DNA of 64,000 nucleotides from Flavobacteriia bacterium. Its GTDB lineage: Bacteria > Bacteroidota > Bacteroidia > Flavobacteriales_D > Crocinitomicaceae. The translations under genes were made by a program, and so were the position numbers. Below the pieces are notes generated by a model, which did not search any database, was not told the origin of the DNA, and saw nothing but the letters and a program-made list of their open reading frames with translations. The stretch is taken from assembly GCA_947450325.1 (NCBI GenBank), contig CANFUT010000016.1, forward strand, positions 32,529-96,528, in the 5' to 3' direction. Positions 50,036-59,575 of the stretch are shown in pieces (positions within the stretch are counted from its first letter, which is position 1; every line of letters begins with the position of its first letter).

Positions 50036-52342
50036 TTAATTTTCCAGATAAATTCGTTGTACTCTTTTTGAAATTGAAGTTAAAACTTCATAAGGAATCG
50101 TTTCCATCGCATTCGCTAATTCATTCAAAGTTTGTGTTTTGCCTATAATTTCTACTTCATCTCCTTCAAAAGTGTCAACTTCACTGATGTCAACCATGGT
50201 CATGTCCATGCAAACGGATCCAACAACTGGACACCATTTTCCTTGAATCACAAATCCTCCTTTTCCGTTTCCAAGTGAACGTCTAAATCCATCAGCATAA
50301 CCAACTGGAACAACCCCAATTTTGGTCGTTTTTGAAGCAATGAATTTTCTGCTGTATCCAACACTTTCACCAGGTTGAATGGTTTTAATTTGTGAAACCA
50401 TGCTTTTCCAAGCAATTGCAGGCTGTAATTCTTTTTGAACAGAAGAATTAATGCTGTATCCGTAAATTCCAATTCCCAATCTTACCATTTCGTAATCAGC
50501 TTCAGGAAATCTTGCAATTCCTTCTGTGTTCAACAAATGACGGTCAAAATGATAATTTAAATTTTCACTCAAAAAGAGGGTAATTTTATTAAAAATAGAA
50601 ATTTGTTCCAAAGAATAGGAGCCATCTAGCATATTGTCGGAATCAGCCAAATGACTGTAAACACTTTTCAACTTAATTTCTGGCTGTGCTTGAAATAATT
50701 CCACCACTTTTTCTACTTCGGAAGGAGCAAACCCCAAACGTTTCATTCCAGTATCAAACTTCAAATGCACAGGATATTCCTCGATATTTTCCATGATCAA
50801 AGCTTTCACAAAGGCATCCATCATTTTGTATGAAAAAATCGCAGGTTCCAGGTTATATTGAATAATATCATTGAATCCTTCTTCTTCAGCATTCATGACC
50901 AAGATTGGAAGTTTGATTCCGTATTTTCGCAATTCAACTCCTTCATCGGCATAGGCAACGCCCAAATATTCAACGCCAGATTTTTCGAGAAATTCAGCCA
51001 TTTTTTCAGCGCCAGAACCGTAAGATGAAGCTTTCACCATCACCAACATTTTGGTACCTGTTTTGGTTAAAGATCTGAAATAATTGAGGTTATTTTTAAC
51101 GGCAGAAAAATCGATTTCAACACGCGTTTTGTGTTTTTTCAATTGAAACAATCGGGCAATTTTTTGGAGTTGAGCCACTCTCGTTCCTTTGATTAAAACA
51201 ACTGATTGTTGAATTTCACTAAACGAAGGTAAATTTTCATTGGAGATGAATAAAACTTCATCCAATTTGAATTTGTCTAAGGTATTTTGAATTTCTATTT
51301 TTTGATTTTCATTCAATGAATCAACAGCTAAAATCGCCACTCTTTTTTTTCCATTTGCGATGCTCAATTGAAATTCAAGTGACTGTGAAAGTGCATCTAA
51401 ATCAAGGTTGTATGTATCGTTAATTATTAAGTTTTCATTAATTCCATCAAACGTTTCCATGCGCAATGCCAAGCGCGGTAAGTCTTTGATTCTATCTAAA
51501 ATATTGTTTTCGCTGATTCCAATTTCCAACGCAAAAGCGATGCAAAGTGATAAATTGTCTAGACTCGCTTTGTCTTGATATGGCGATTGTTTTAGAAATG
51601 AATCAAAATTTTGATTTTCAACCATTTGTCCATGAATTTTTTCCAAGTTGGTTTCAGACAATTGAATGGATTCATGAATGAATGTTGGGTTTGTATTTTC
51701 AAAAAGCGCGATCTTTTCATTCAAATGTTGCTCTGAAGACTCAAAATTCGTTCGATGAGCAGAACCAAATGCAGTAAAAATTCCGATAGTTGGTTCAATC
51801 ATTTGTTCCAAAAGTCCCATTTCACCCGGTTTAGATATTCCTGCCTCGATGATTGCCAAGTCTGCTGTTTCATCCAATGCCAAAAGTGAAAGTGCTACGC
51901 CGATTTGAGAATTGTAACTTTTCGGACTTCGAATCACTTTTCTCTCTCCAGAAATCAAATGATAAATCCACTCTTTTACGATTGTTTTACCAACACTTCC
52001 TGTGATTGCAACTACAGGGAAATTGAATTTTGACCTATGAAATTTGGCTAATTTTTGCAAAGCCATCAGCGGATCATTTACACGCAGAAAAGTGGCATTT
52101 GCGTAGCTTGTGGTATTAAAATTTTGGTCAACGACAAATGTTCTAATTCCTTTCTTGTAAGCATCCTGAATGAAATCATGTCCATTTCTAAATTCTCCTT
52201 GAAAGGCAAAAAAAGCTGTATTGGACGGATTGGATATTTTGCGTGAATCAAATGCAATCAATTGAATGATTTCATGATTTTCATTTTCCAAATTGGCGCC
52301 AATGATATCAGCGAATGCTTCAATAGAAAGATTGATTTTCAA
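50036..52342 (-). CDS. Bifunctional MurF ligase / alanine racemase
   Basis: A 768-residue fusion typical of Bacteroidota: an N-terminal UDP-MurNAc-tripeptide:D-Ala-D-Ala ligase (about 1-395) and a C-terminal PLP-dependent alanine racemase (about 400-768). MurF side: an N-terminal domain with FDSRKI and AFFAFQGEFRNGHDF, an ATP-binding GSVGKT loop, EAGISKPGEM and NDTYNLDLDAL. Alr side: VEIDFSAVKNNL, the PLP-lysine motif MVKASSYGSG, KFDTGMKRLGF, YSHLADSD, a catalytic tyrosine region GESVGYSRKF, and GSVCMDMTMVD. The racemase supplies D-alanine for the dipeptide that MurF adds, so the fusion links two steps of peptidoglycan precursor synthesis. The MurF half looks some tens of residues shorter than stand-alone enzymes. 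Confidence 0.95.
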   Translation of the reverse strand: MKINLSIEAFADIIGANLENENHEIIQLIAFDSRKISNPSNTAFFAFQGEFRNGHDFIQDAYKKGIRTFVVDQNFNTTSYANATFLRVNDPLMALQKLAKFHRSKFNFPVVAITGSVGKTIVKEWIYHLISGERKVIRSPKSYNSQIGVALSLLALDETADLAIIEAGISKPGEMGLLEQMIEPTIGIFTAFGSAHRTNFESSEQHLNEKIALFENTNPTFIHESIQLSETNLEKIHGQMVENQNFDSFLKQSPYQDKASLDNLSLCIAFALEIGISENNILDRIKDLPRLALRMETFDGINENLIINDTYNLDLDALSQSLEFQLSIANGKKRVAILAVDSLNENQKIEIQNTLDKFKLDEVLFISNENLPSFSEIQQSVVLIKGTRVAQLQKIARLFQLKKHKTRVEIDFSAVKNNLNYFRSLTKTGTKMLVMVKASSYGSGAEKMAEFLEKSGVEYLGVAYADEGVELRKYGIKLPILVMNAEEEGFNDIIQYNLEPAIFSYKMMDAFVKALIMENIEEYPVHLKFDTGMKRLGFAPSEVEKVVELFQAQPEIKLKSVYSHLADSDNMLDGSYSLEQISIFNKITLFLSENLNYHFDRHLLNTEGIARFPEADYEMVRLGIGIYGYSINSSVQKELQPAIAWKSMVSQIKTIQPGESVGYSRKFIASKTTKIGVVPVGYADGFRRSLGNGKGGFVIQGKWCPVVGSVCMDMTMVDISEVDTFEGDEVEIIGKTQTLNELANAMETIPYEVLTSISKRVQRIYLEN

Positions 52343-52428
52343 AACATTTGATTTTAGGATTACAAATGTATTTTATTTTTCGAGATTTCTTAAAAATAGC
52401 TTTTTCAAGAATCACAAAGTATCTTAAA

Positions 52429-53004
52429 TTAGTGCGCTATTTTATTATAGCATCCCCTACAAAGTGGTTGGTATTTTTCAACGGCTCCAACCAAAACTTG
52501 TCCTGATTCTGATACAGTTCGGTGCGAAACGTAAGCCAAATTCCCGCAAGAAACACAGATTGCGTGCACTTTGGTTACATATTCTGCAATGCACAATAGT
52601 TGTGGCATCGGACCAAATGGTTTCCCTAAATAATCCATATCGAGACCAGCGAAAATTACCCGAACTCCTTTGCGCGCCAATTCGGTAGAAATTTGAACTA
52701 TTTCTTCATCAAAAAATTGCGCTTCGTCAAATGCAACAACACGTTCGTTTTTCCAGATTTTCAGCGCTTCACTTGCTTTTTCAATCACGATGGCATCGAG
52801 GCTAGAACCTTTATGACTCACAACTGCACTTTCAGCATATCGATTGTCAATTTTCGGTTTGAAAAGCAACACTTTTTGATTGGCGAACTCAACTCTTTTC
52901 AATCTTCGAATCAATTCCTCCGTTTTCCCCGAAAACATGGATCCACAAATAACCTCGATCCAACCTTGTTGTCTGCCCTCCATGGGAAAGTGTTCCAAAT
53001 ACAT
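52429..53004 (-). CDS. tdk: Thymidine kinase (type II)
   Basis: A 191-residue thymidine salvage kinase, full length for the bacterial TK1-like family. P-loop GSMFSGKT (21-28), the Walker B/lasso region AFDEAQFFDE (91-100) and GLDMDYLGKPFG are intact. A structural zinc site is formed by CVSCG and CRGCY near the C-terminus. The gene lies 86 bp upstream of murF-alr on the same strand; the 174-bp region before it is a divergent promoter region with the hypothetical gene at 53179. Confidence 0.96.
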   Translation of the reverse strand: MYLEHFPMEGRQQGWIEVICGSMFSGKTEELIRRLKRVEFANQKVLLFKPKIDNRYAESAVVSHKGSSLDAIVIEKASEALKIWKNERVVAFDEAQFFDEEIVQISTELARKGVRVIFAGLDMDYLGKPFGPMPQLLCIAEYVTKVHAICVSCGNLAYVSHRTVSESGQVLVGAVEKYQPLCRGCYNKIAH

Positions 53005-53178
53005 ACGCTAATTTATAGGGTTATCAACATTCTACCCGTGAGAAATTTTCAATGAATCAATTTTCACTTGCACAACATTTCATAATTTTAACGCTAAGTT
53101 AGGTGTTTAAATACCCGAACTTTCTAAGTTGGTTAGCAACTTGGTCTATTTGTTGAAAATTACTTTAAGAAAAAAGAG

Positions 53179-54051
53179 ATGTCAAAATTTGGTTCAAAAG
53201 AAGAAATATTATCGTCCATTCAAGCGCTTTTTGAAAACATTCAATCAGGAAGTTTAACTGCAGATGAAATGGAATCTTTGGTCGAATTAACGCGTGAATT
53301 GCATGAACGTGCATTGATTTTGCGTTACAAATCATACGAAGAGAAAATTTTCGGAATCGCTCCAACTAAGGTTGAATTGCAAATGGAAGAGACTTTCGAA
53401 GAAATAGAAGCCACTGCTGAAGTCGAAGAAATTTCTGAAGAACCACATATTTTGTCTTTCGAAGAAGTTGAAGAAGAAATTTTGGAACATGAAAAAGAAG
53501 AAGTTGTAAATGATGAGCCAGTTTTCGATTTTGACATGTTTGAAAAAGCAGAAGAAGATATTTTTTCTCCAGAAATGGTTATCGAACCGACACCAGAATT
53601 GGAATCGACGATATTTGAGGAACCAATCGCAGCAGAAACGCATGTTGAGCCTGAGGTTTCAGAACCAACTGCTGATGAATCTTTCGAAGTAGAAAGTACG
53701 CCAATCTTCAGTGAACCGGAACCGATTGAACAGCCCGCAGTGGAAGTTAATACGGATATTTTTAACAGATATGCCAACAATACAGACGATTCTTTGAGTT
53801 CAAGATTGATGTCGTCCAAACTTCAAACTTTGGTTGGTTCATTTGGTTTGAATGATAAGTTGCAATGTATTCGCGAACTTTTCAAAGGTTCAAGTGAAGC
53901 GTTTAATCAGGCCATTGAGCAGCTAGACAATCAAGCAGATTTTTCAGCTGCGAAAAGAATTTTGGCACAGTTTGCACAACAATACAGTTGGGATTTAGAA
54001 AGCAATTTGACTGCTGAATTTATCCAGAAAGTGGAAAGAAGATATTTGTAA
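53179..54051 (+). CDS. Conserved acidic hypothetical protein
   Basis: A 290-residue cytoplasmic protein without signal peptide or membrane segment. The N-terminal 65 residues form helices (EEILSSIQALFENIQSG, MESLVELTRELHERA). The middle (about 70-185) is a low-complexity Glu-rich linker with repeated EEVEEE/EPE motifs. The C-terminal 90 residues are well ordered (FGLNDKLQCIRELFKGS ... WDLESNLTAEFIQKVERRYL) and resemble a tail I recall in many Bacteroidota hypothetical proteins. No function is known. It is 11 bp from the M28 peptidase gene, so probably the first gene of a two-gene operon. Confidence 0.8.
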   Translation: MSKFGSKEEILSSIQALFENIQSGSLTADEMESLVELTRELHERALILRYKSYEEKIFGIAPTKVELQMEETFEEIEATAEVEEISEEPHILSFEEVEEEILEHEKEEVVNDEPVFDFDMFEKAEEDIFSPEMVIEPTPELESTIFEEPIAAETHVEPEVSEPTADESFEVESTPIFSEPEPIEQPAVEVNTDIFNRYANNTDDSLSSRLMSSKLQTLVGSFGLNDKLQCIRELFKGSSEAFNQAIEQLDNQADFSAAKRILAQFAQQYSWDLESNLTAEFIQKVERRYL

Positions 54052-54062
54052 AAATCAGGAAA

Positions 54063-55352
54063 ATGAAAGTTGGAATTGTCGTTATTTTATGCGCTTTTTT
54101 TCAAATCGCTGTAGGTCAATCAAATCCAACTATTCAGTCAGATGCACTCAATGAGGGACGAAGAATCACGCAAGAATTGTGTTCTGAAACCTATTTCGGT
54201 CGCGGATATATCAAGTCAGGCGATTCGCTTGCTGCGCAGTTTTTAGTCAAAGAATTTCAAAAGCGCGGTTTAAAAAAAATCTCAGATTCCTATTTGCAGC
54301 CGTTTACATTCGATGTGAATACTTTTCCAGGGAAAATGGAAGTGAAATTGGGGGACAAATTTTTGAAACCAGGCATAGATTTTTTGGTCGATCCGGCCTC
54401 TGGAAATAGCAGTTGCGTATTGAAGTATAAGTATTTATCACGAAAAGATTTCACGAATCCGAATTTTTGGAGCGCTGCAATGGCGGAAATGAAGAAAGAT
54501 CCTACCTTCAATGCAATTCTCTTTGACGGTTCTAACATTGCAAAGGATACTTTAAATGAGATAAAAATATTGTCAAGGCAATTGGCAGAGATATTTGACG
54601 TAGTCATTGTCACTGAAGAAAAATTTACATTTTCGGTTGAAAATGAACAGCATAAACATGGTTTTTTCTACATTCAAAGCGCCGCTTTCGAAAGAAATTC
54701 AATCATCCAAACCAATATTGAAGCAAAATTCAAAAAGAATCATGTTGCCAACAATGTGATTGCGAAAATTCCCGCGAAGGGATTGTTTAAGAAGACAATT
54801 GTGTTTTCTGCACATTACGATCATTTAGGAGGAATGGGAAATTCCACTTATTTTCCAGGAGGAAATGATAATGCGAGCGGAACATCGATGCTTTTTGTGT
54901 TGGCAGATTATTTCAAACAAAATCCAGTAGATTACAATTTAGTTTTCATCGCATTCGCAGTAGAAGAAGCAGGATTGATCGGTTCAAATTATTATGTAAA
55001 TCATCCACTTTTTAAATTGAAAAAAATCAAGTTCTTATTGAATTTAGACATTATGGGAAGCGGTGAAGATGGAGTAACTGTTGTGAATGGAACCGTTTTC
55101 AAAGATCAATTTGATCAATTACTAAAAATCAACCAAGAACAGCAATTGTTAAAAGAAATAAAGATTCGAGGAAAAGCTGCCAATTCAGATCATTATTGGT
55201 TTTCGGAAAAAAATGTCCCTGCTTTTTTCATCTATACGATGGGTGAAAACAAGCATTACCACGATGTTTTAGATACTTATGAAGCGCTTTCTTTCAATGA
55301 ATATGTTGATATTGTAACTTTGATTTCAACTTTTGTAAAAACAATGGAATGA
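54063..55352 (+). CDS. Secreted M28 family zinc peptidase
   Basis: A 429-residue exported aminopeptidase-like enzyme with signal peptide MKVGIVVILCAFFQIAVGQ. The metal ligands of the M28 fold are all visible: His in SAHYDHLGG, bridging Asp in GGNDNASGT, catalytic Glu in AVEEAGLIGS, Asp in LLNLDIMG, and the final His in NKHYHDVLDT. The N-terminal half (about 30-240) is a PA-like or lid region with no clear motif. It likely trims peptides in the periplasm or outside. A terminator follows at 55402-55436. Confidence 0.92.
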   Translation: MKVGIVVILCAFFQIAVGQSNPTIQSDALNEGRRITQELCSETYFGRGYIKSGDSLAAQFLVKEFQKRGLKKISDSYLQPFTFDVNTFPGKMEVKLGDKFLKPGIDFLVDPASGNSSCVLKYKYLSRKDFTNPNFWSAAMAEMKKDPTFNAILFDGSNIAKDTLNEIKILSRQLAEIFDVVIVTEEKFTFSVENEQHKHGFFYIQSAAFERNSIIQTNIEAKFKKNHVANNVIAKIPAKGLFKKTIVFSAHYDHLGGMGNSTYFPGGNDNASGTSMLFVLADYFKQNPVDYNLVFIAFAVEEAGLIGSNYYVNHPLFKLKKIKFLLNLDIMGSGEDGVTVVNGTVFKDQFDQLLKINQEQQLLKEIKIRGKAANSDHYWFSEKNVPAFFIYTMGENKHYHDVLDTYEALSFNEYVDIVTLISTFVKTME

Positions 55353-55401
55353 ACCTATTGAAAAATTGGAGGTATTTGACAATCAATCTACCGCTTAGAA
55401 T

Positions 55402-55436
55402 AAGATTACCGATTTGAAAGGGAATCTTTATTTTTT
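55402..55436 (+). terminator. Rho-independent terminator after the M28 peptidase
   Basis: AAGATTACC (55402-55410) pairs with GGGAATCTT (55420-55428) with one mismatch and a nine-base loop, followed by TATTTTTT. It separates the peptidase operon from the T9SS cargo gene downstream. Confidence 0.7.
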
Positions 55437-55552
55437 GTTTGACAATTGAATTAACATTTTTCATAAGTTTTGTGTTAATTCTAAGCATTTCCACAATTCT
55501 AGAATATTTTTGAGAAAATCACTATCTTTAGCGCTCAAAGATGCTATGACTT

Positions 55553-58500
55553 ATGAAGCTACTTCAAATAATCTTGTTTTTGTTGCCATTTTCTTTAATT
55601 GCTCAAAATTATCAAGGTAAAACCCCTGCAATTATTGAATCAAGAGCCGCAAATTGTGCGCCTCCAACAGCGACTACTTTTTTGCAGACCAACAATGTGA
55701 AAGCAATGATTCATACAGCTGGAAATTTGTGGCAAGTACCTGGACAGAATTATTCTCAATATGAAGTTCCCAAGAATTCTGGAATCATGGCTTTGTTTAC
55801 AGCGGCATTATGGTTGGGAGGAACAGATATCAATGGTCAATTAAAATTGGCTGCACTGAGATACAGAAATGGTCAAGATTATTGGACTGGGCCAATTTCA
55901 CAAGGAGCCGCCATTACAGATTATGCAACATGTAAAAAATACGATAGGCATTTTACGACCACGCAAGATATGGTTAGAGAGTTTGATGCTTGGTATGAAT
56001 CTGGTTTGTATGATCAGGAAAATGGAACCAATACTCAAGCAGAAAATTTTCCAAATTATACCGTACCAAAAATCATCAAAGAATGGCCAGCCCATGGTGA
56101 TGTTTCTTTGGGACAAGATTATTATTTAGCGCCATTTTATGATAGAGGCAATGACGGAAATTACAATTGGGAAGATGGTGATTTTCCTTGGTATGATATC
56201 AAAAAAGATAAGGTTTGCAGTGTAGACAGGAAAGTTAGTCTATACGGCGACGAAAACTTTTGGTGGATCATGAACGACAAAGGAAATATTCACACTGAAA
56301 CAGGCGCTGATCCGATTGGTATGGAAATTCGCGCCCAAGCTTTTGCATTTGCAACCAATGACGAAATCAATAACATGACTTTTTACAATTATGAATTGAT
56401 TAATCGTGGAACTCAAACTTTATACAATACTTATTTCGGATTTTTTGCAGATGCTGCATTGGGAGATCCGTTTGATGATTATGTTGGTTGTGATGTAAAT
56501 CGTGGTTTGGCTTATGTGTATAATGGTGATGCATATGATGGTGACAATAGCGGATTTAAAGGTTATGGGATTAATCCACCTTCCGTAGGGGTTGATTTTT
56601 TTGAAGGACCATTTCAAGACAATGACAATATCGACAATGCGTTTGGAATTGGGGTGAATGAAGCACTAAATGGAATAGGGTACGGAGATGGAATTATAGA
56701 CAATGAGCGTTTTGGGATGAGACGATTTTTATATTATGTCAATTCAGGCGGCGGCGGAAACCCGAATCAAACCGATCCAATAACTGGTTCAGATTTTTAC
56801 AATTATCTGCGTGGATTCTGGAAAGACGGAACACCATTTTACTACGGAGGTAGTGGCTATATCGCTGATCAAGAAGCGGATCCAAATGTTCCCTGCGATT
56901 TCATGTTTCCCGGTGATACTGATCCATTGGGTTGGGGAACAGGTGGAAACCCTCAAATTCCGTGGACAGAAGAAACTGCAGGAAATCAACCTTATGATAG
57001 ACGATTTGTTCAATCTGCAGGTCCTTTTATTTTGAAACCTGGCTCTGTAAATAATATTACGGTTGGTGTAGTTTGGGCGCGCGCAAATAGTGGTGGACCC
57101 TTTGCATCAGTGGAAGTATTGAGAAGGGCAGATGACAAAGCACAAGCCTTATTCGAAAATTGTTTCAAAGTACTGGACGGACCATATGCACCAGATTTGA
57201 AAATTCAAGAGTTGGAAAATGAATTAATTTTAACACTTTCAAATCCTGTGAATTCTAATAACGCGAAAGAAGATTATAAGGAATTTGATCCATTTATTTC
57301 TGCTGCAGATTCAACTGCAGATAAATTTTATCACTTTCAAGGCTATATGATTTATCAAGTCACTAGTTCGTCCGTTTCAGCATCTCAAATTGAAGATGTT
57401 TCTAAAGCGAGGTTGGTTGCACAGTGTGATATTAAAGACAATGTTTCAACGTTGATTAATTTCGAATATGATGAAGAATTAGAAACAGCAATACCAGTTA
57501 AAAAAGTACAGGGTGCAAACACAGGAATTAAACACAGTTTCAGTGTAAATGAAGATTTATTTGCCCAAGGAAATAGAACACTCGTTAATTTTAAACGTTA
57601 TTATTATTTGGCGATTTCTTACGCTTACAATAGCTACAAAAATTATGATCAGTCCGATCCTCAGCAGTTAGACGGACAGAAAAAACCATTTTTGGCGAGT
57701 AGAAAAGCAACGATTGGAGAAATCAAAACAATTGAAGCGATACCTCATAATATTAATCTAGAAGCTGGAGGAACACGTCAAAGTTTGTCTTACGGAACAA
57801 TGCCACAAATCACTAGAATAGATGGGACTGGAAATGGAAATAATTCTTTGGATTTTACCGAAAGCACCTTGACCAAAATTTTGACCAATGGTTTTGTTCC
57901 AAAGCCAACGTATGATTATGGTTCTGGACCTTTGAATATAAAAGTTGTAGATCCATTGAATGTAGTTAGCGGATATTTTGAATGTAAATTCAGGAATTAC
58001 CAAAATGTTGGATCAGAACAGTACATTAATTATTATGGAACAGATACAGCATCTTGGGTAATTTACAGATATGATTCTGAGAATAAAGTAAATCTTTTAG
58101 ATTCAGTTGTGTCCGAAAGAACCATCAAAAATCAAAACGAGCAAATCATAGCGAAATGGGGTATTTCGGTAGAAATTATCCAAAGTAAATATTTCAAAGC
58201 TTCAGATCCAAGCGGACAAGATGTTCCACAATCATTGGAATATGACCGTTATACTTTACCAATTGAATCTACAATAGAATTCAAAGACTCATCCAAACGA
58301 TGGCTTTCTTTTATCAATGACAATGACAATTATTTTCCAACGAATTGGATATTATCAGGTGTTTACAATCCAATAGGTGCTGATACAGTCGCACTTTCGC
58401 CTGCGTATCTCAGTCCTAAGTTTTATAAAGATGAATTGGGAAAAGATCCAAATCAAAATTATGAGAAAATTTTGTCGGGAGGTTTTGCGCCACATAATTT

Positions 58501-59575
58501 AACGGGCTATCGAAATGAATTTAGTCCGCTGTGTTATCCAACAGGAACAGGTCTTTTATCTGCAGGAACAATCAGCACAATCAGAGCGAGAAGTAGCATT
58601 TCTAGGCTTCCAAGTATAGACATCGTAATCACTTCTGATAAGTCGAAATGGACCAAATGTGCTGTGATTGAATTAGGTAGAGACGAGGCATTGAATGTTG
58701 GTCAAGCAAAACCTGGAACTTTGAGAAAAAGTCAAAGTGTAGATGTTAATGGAAATCCTATTGCTGGTTATGGAATGGGATGGTTTCCTGGATATGCGAT
58801 TGATTTAGAAACAGGTATGCGTTTGCACATGGCTTTTGGAGAAAACTCTTTTTTGGGAAGTGACAATGGAAATGACATGATTTGGAATCCTTCGGATAGA
58901 GTGGTGGACAATAACGGACGACCAATCATGGCTGGACAGCATCCAATTTATGTTTTTGGATACAATATCAATGGAGAAGGATGTCCATTTTACGATGGTT
59001 CAAATTGGGTGTTTGATAAATTTATTGAAAACACAGCTACTTCATTAAAAACCTTGTATACTAGTTTGAGTTGGGTTGGAAATCCTATTTTGACTGAGGG
59101 ACAAAAGCACCTTGCAACGGATGTGAAAATTAGAATCAGAGTGAATAAAGAATACAATGAATTTGCTGCAACAGGTGAAAATGGAGGCAAACCAATGTAT
59201 TCATGGAACATGGATGATATTAGAACTGTAACTGGAAGTCAAGATCAATTAGCTGAATCCTTGAAATTGATAAATGTGGTTCCAAATCCATATTATGCTT
59301 ATTCACAGTATGAAAAAAGCCGTTTGGATGCAAGGGTGAAAATAACTAATTTGCCTGAAATCTGCACTGTCAAAATTTACAATGTTTCTGGAAAATTGGT
59401 CAAAACAATCAAAAAAGCGAATACAAATACTTACGAAGATTGGAATTTAAAAAATGACATTGGAATTCCGATTGCGAGCGGAGTTTATTTAATTCACGTG
59501 AATGTTCCAAATGTTGGTGATGTAATCGTGAAAGCATTTATCGGCATGCGAACTTCTGACTTGGAAAATATTTAA
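55553..59575 (+). CDS. Large T9SS-exported protein of unknown function
   Basis: A 1340-residue secreted protein with signal peptide MKLLQIILFLLPFSLIAQN. The N-terminal 700 residues are rich in Asp, Asn, Tyr and Trp, with calcium-like Asp loops (DRGNDGNYNWEDGDFPWYD) and conserved-looking blocks such as GIMALFTAALWLGGTD and GPFILKPGSVNNITVGVVWARA. This pattern recurs in long, uncharacterised Bacteroidota surface proteins. The C-terminal 80 residues (VVPNPYYAYS ... KIYNVSGKLVKTI ... GIPIASGVYLIHV ... VKAFIGMRT) are a T9SS sorting domain with a FlgD-like fold. No enzyme motif was seen. It ends four bases inside the convergent amidohydrolase gene (59572-59575), so no terminator separates them. Confidence 0.85.
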   Translation: MKLLQIILFLLPFSLIAQNYQGKTPAIIESRAANCAPPTATTFLQTNNVKAMIHTAGNLWQVPGQNYSQYEVPKNSGIMALFTAALWLGGTDINGQLKLAALRYRNGQDYWTGPISQGAAITDYATCKKYDRHFTTTQDMVREFDAWYESGLYDQENGTNTQAENFPNYTVPKIIKEWPAHGDVSLGQDYYLAPFYDRGNDGNYNWEDGDFPWYDIKKDKVCSVDRKVSLYGDENFWWIMNDKGNIHTETGADPIGMEIRAQAFAFATNDEINNMTFYNYELINRGTQTLYNTYFGFFADAALGDPFDDYVGCDVNRGLAYVYNGDAYDGDNSGFKGYGINPPSVGVDFFEGPFQDNDNIDNAFGIGVNEALNGIGYGDGIIDNERFGMRRFLYYVNSGGGGNPNQTDPITGSDFYNYLRGFWKDGTPFYYGGSGYIADQEADPNVPCDFMFPGDTDPLGWGTGGNPQIPWTEETAGNQPYDRRFVQSAGPFILKPGSVNNITVGVVWARANSGGPFASVEVLRRADDKAQALFENCFKVLDGPYAPDLKIQELENELILTLSNPVNSNNAKEDYKEFDPFISAADSTADKFYHFQGYMIYQVTSSSVSASQIEDVSKARLVAQCDIKDNVSTLINFEYDEELETAIPVKKVQGANTGIKHSFSVNEDLFAQGNRTLVNFKRYYYLAISYAYNSYKNYDQSDPQQLDGQKKPFLASRKATIGEIKTIEAIPHNINLEAGGTRQSLSYGTMPQITRIDGTGNGNNSLDFTESTLTKILTNGFVPKPTYDYGSGPLNIKVVDPLNVVSGYFECKFRNYQNVGSEQYINYYGTDTASWVIYRYDSENKVNLLDSVVSERTIKNQNEQIIAKWGISVEIIQSKYFKASDPSGQDVPQSLEYDRYTLPIESTIEFKDSSKRWLSFINDNDNYFPTNWILSGVYNPIGADTVALSPAYLSPKFYKDELGKDPNQNYEKILSGGFAPHNLTGYRNEFSPLCYPTGTGLLSAGTISTIRARSSISRLPSIDIVITSDKSKWTKCAVIELGRDEALNVGQAKPGTLRKSQSVDVNGNPIAGYGMGWFPGYAIDLETGMRLHMAFGENSFLGSDNGNDMIWNPSDRVVDNNGRPIMAGQHPIYVFGYNINGEGCPFYDGSNWVFDKFIENTATSLKTLYTSLSWVGNPILTEGQKHLATDVKIRIRVNKEYNEFAATGENGGKPMYSWNMDDIRTVTGSQDQLAESLKLINVVPNPYYAYSQYEKSRLDARVKITNLPEICTVKIYNVSGKLVKTIKKANTNTYEDWNLKNDIGIPIASGVYLIHVNVPNVGDVIVKAFIGMRTSDLENI

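Noticed and set aside
53325..53819. 164-codon serine-rich frame on the minus strand
   Set aside because: Mirror of the glutamate-rich linker of the hypothetical gene at 53179 (GAA/TTC codons).
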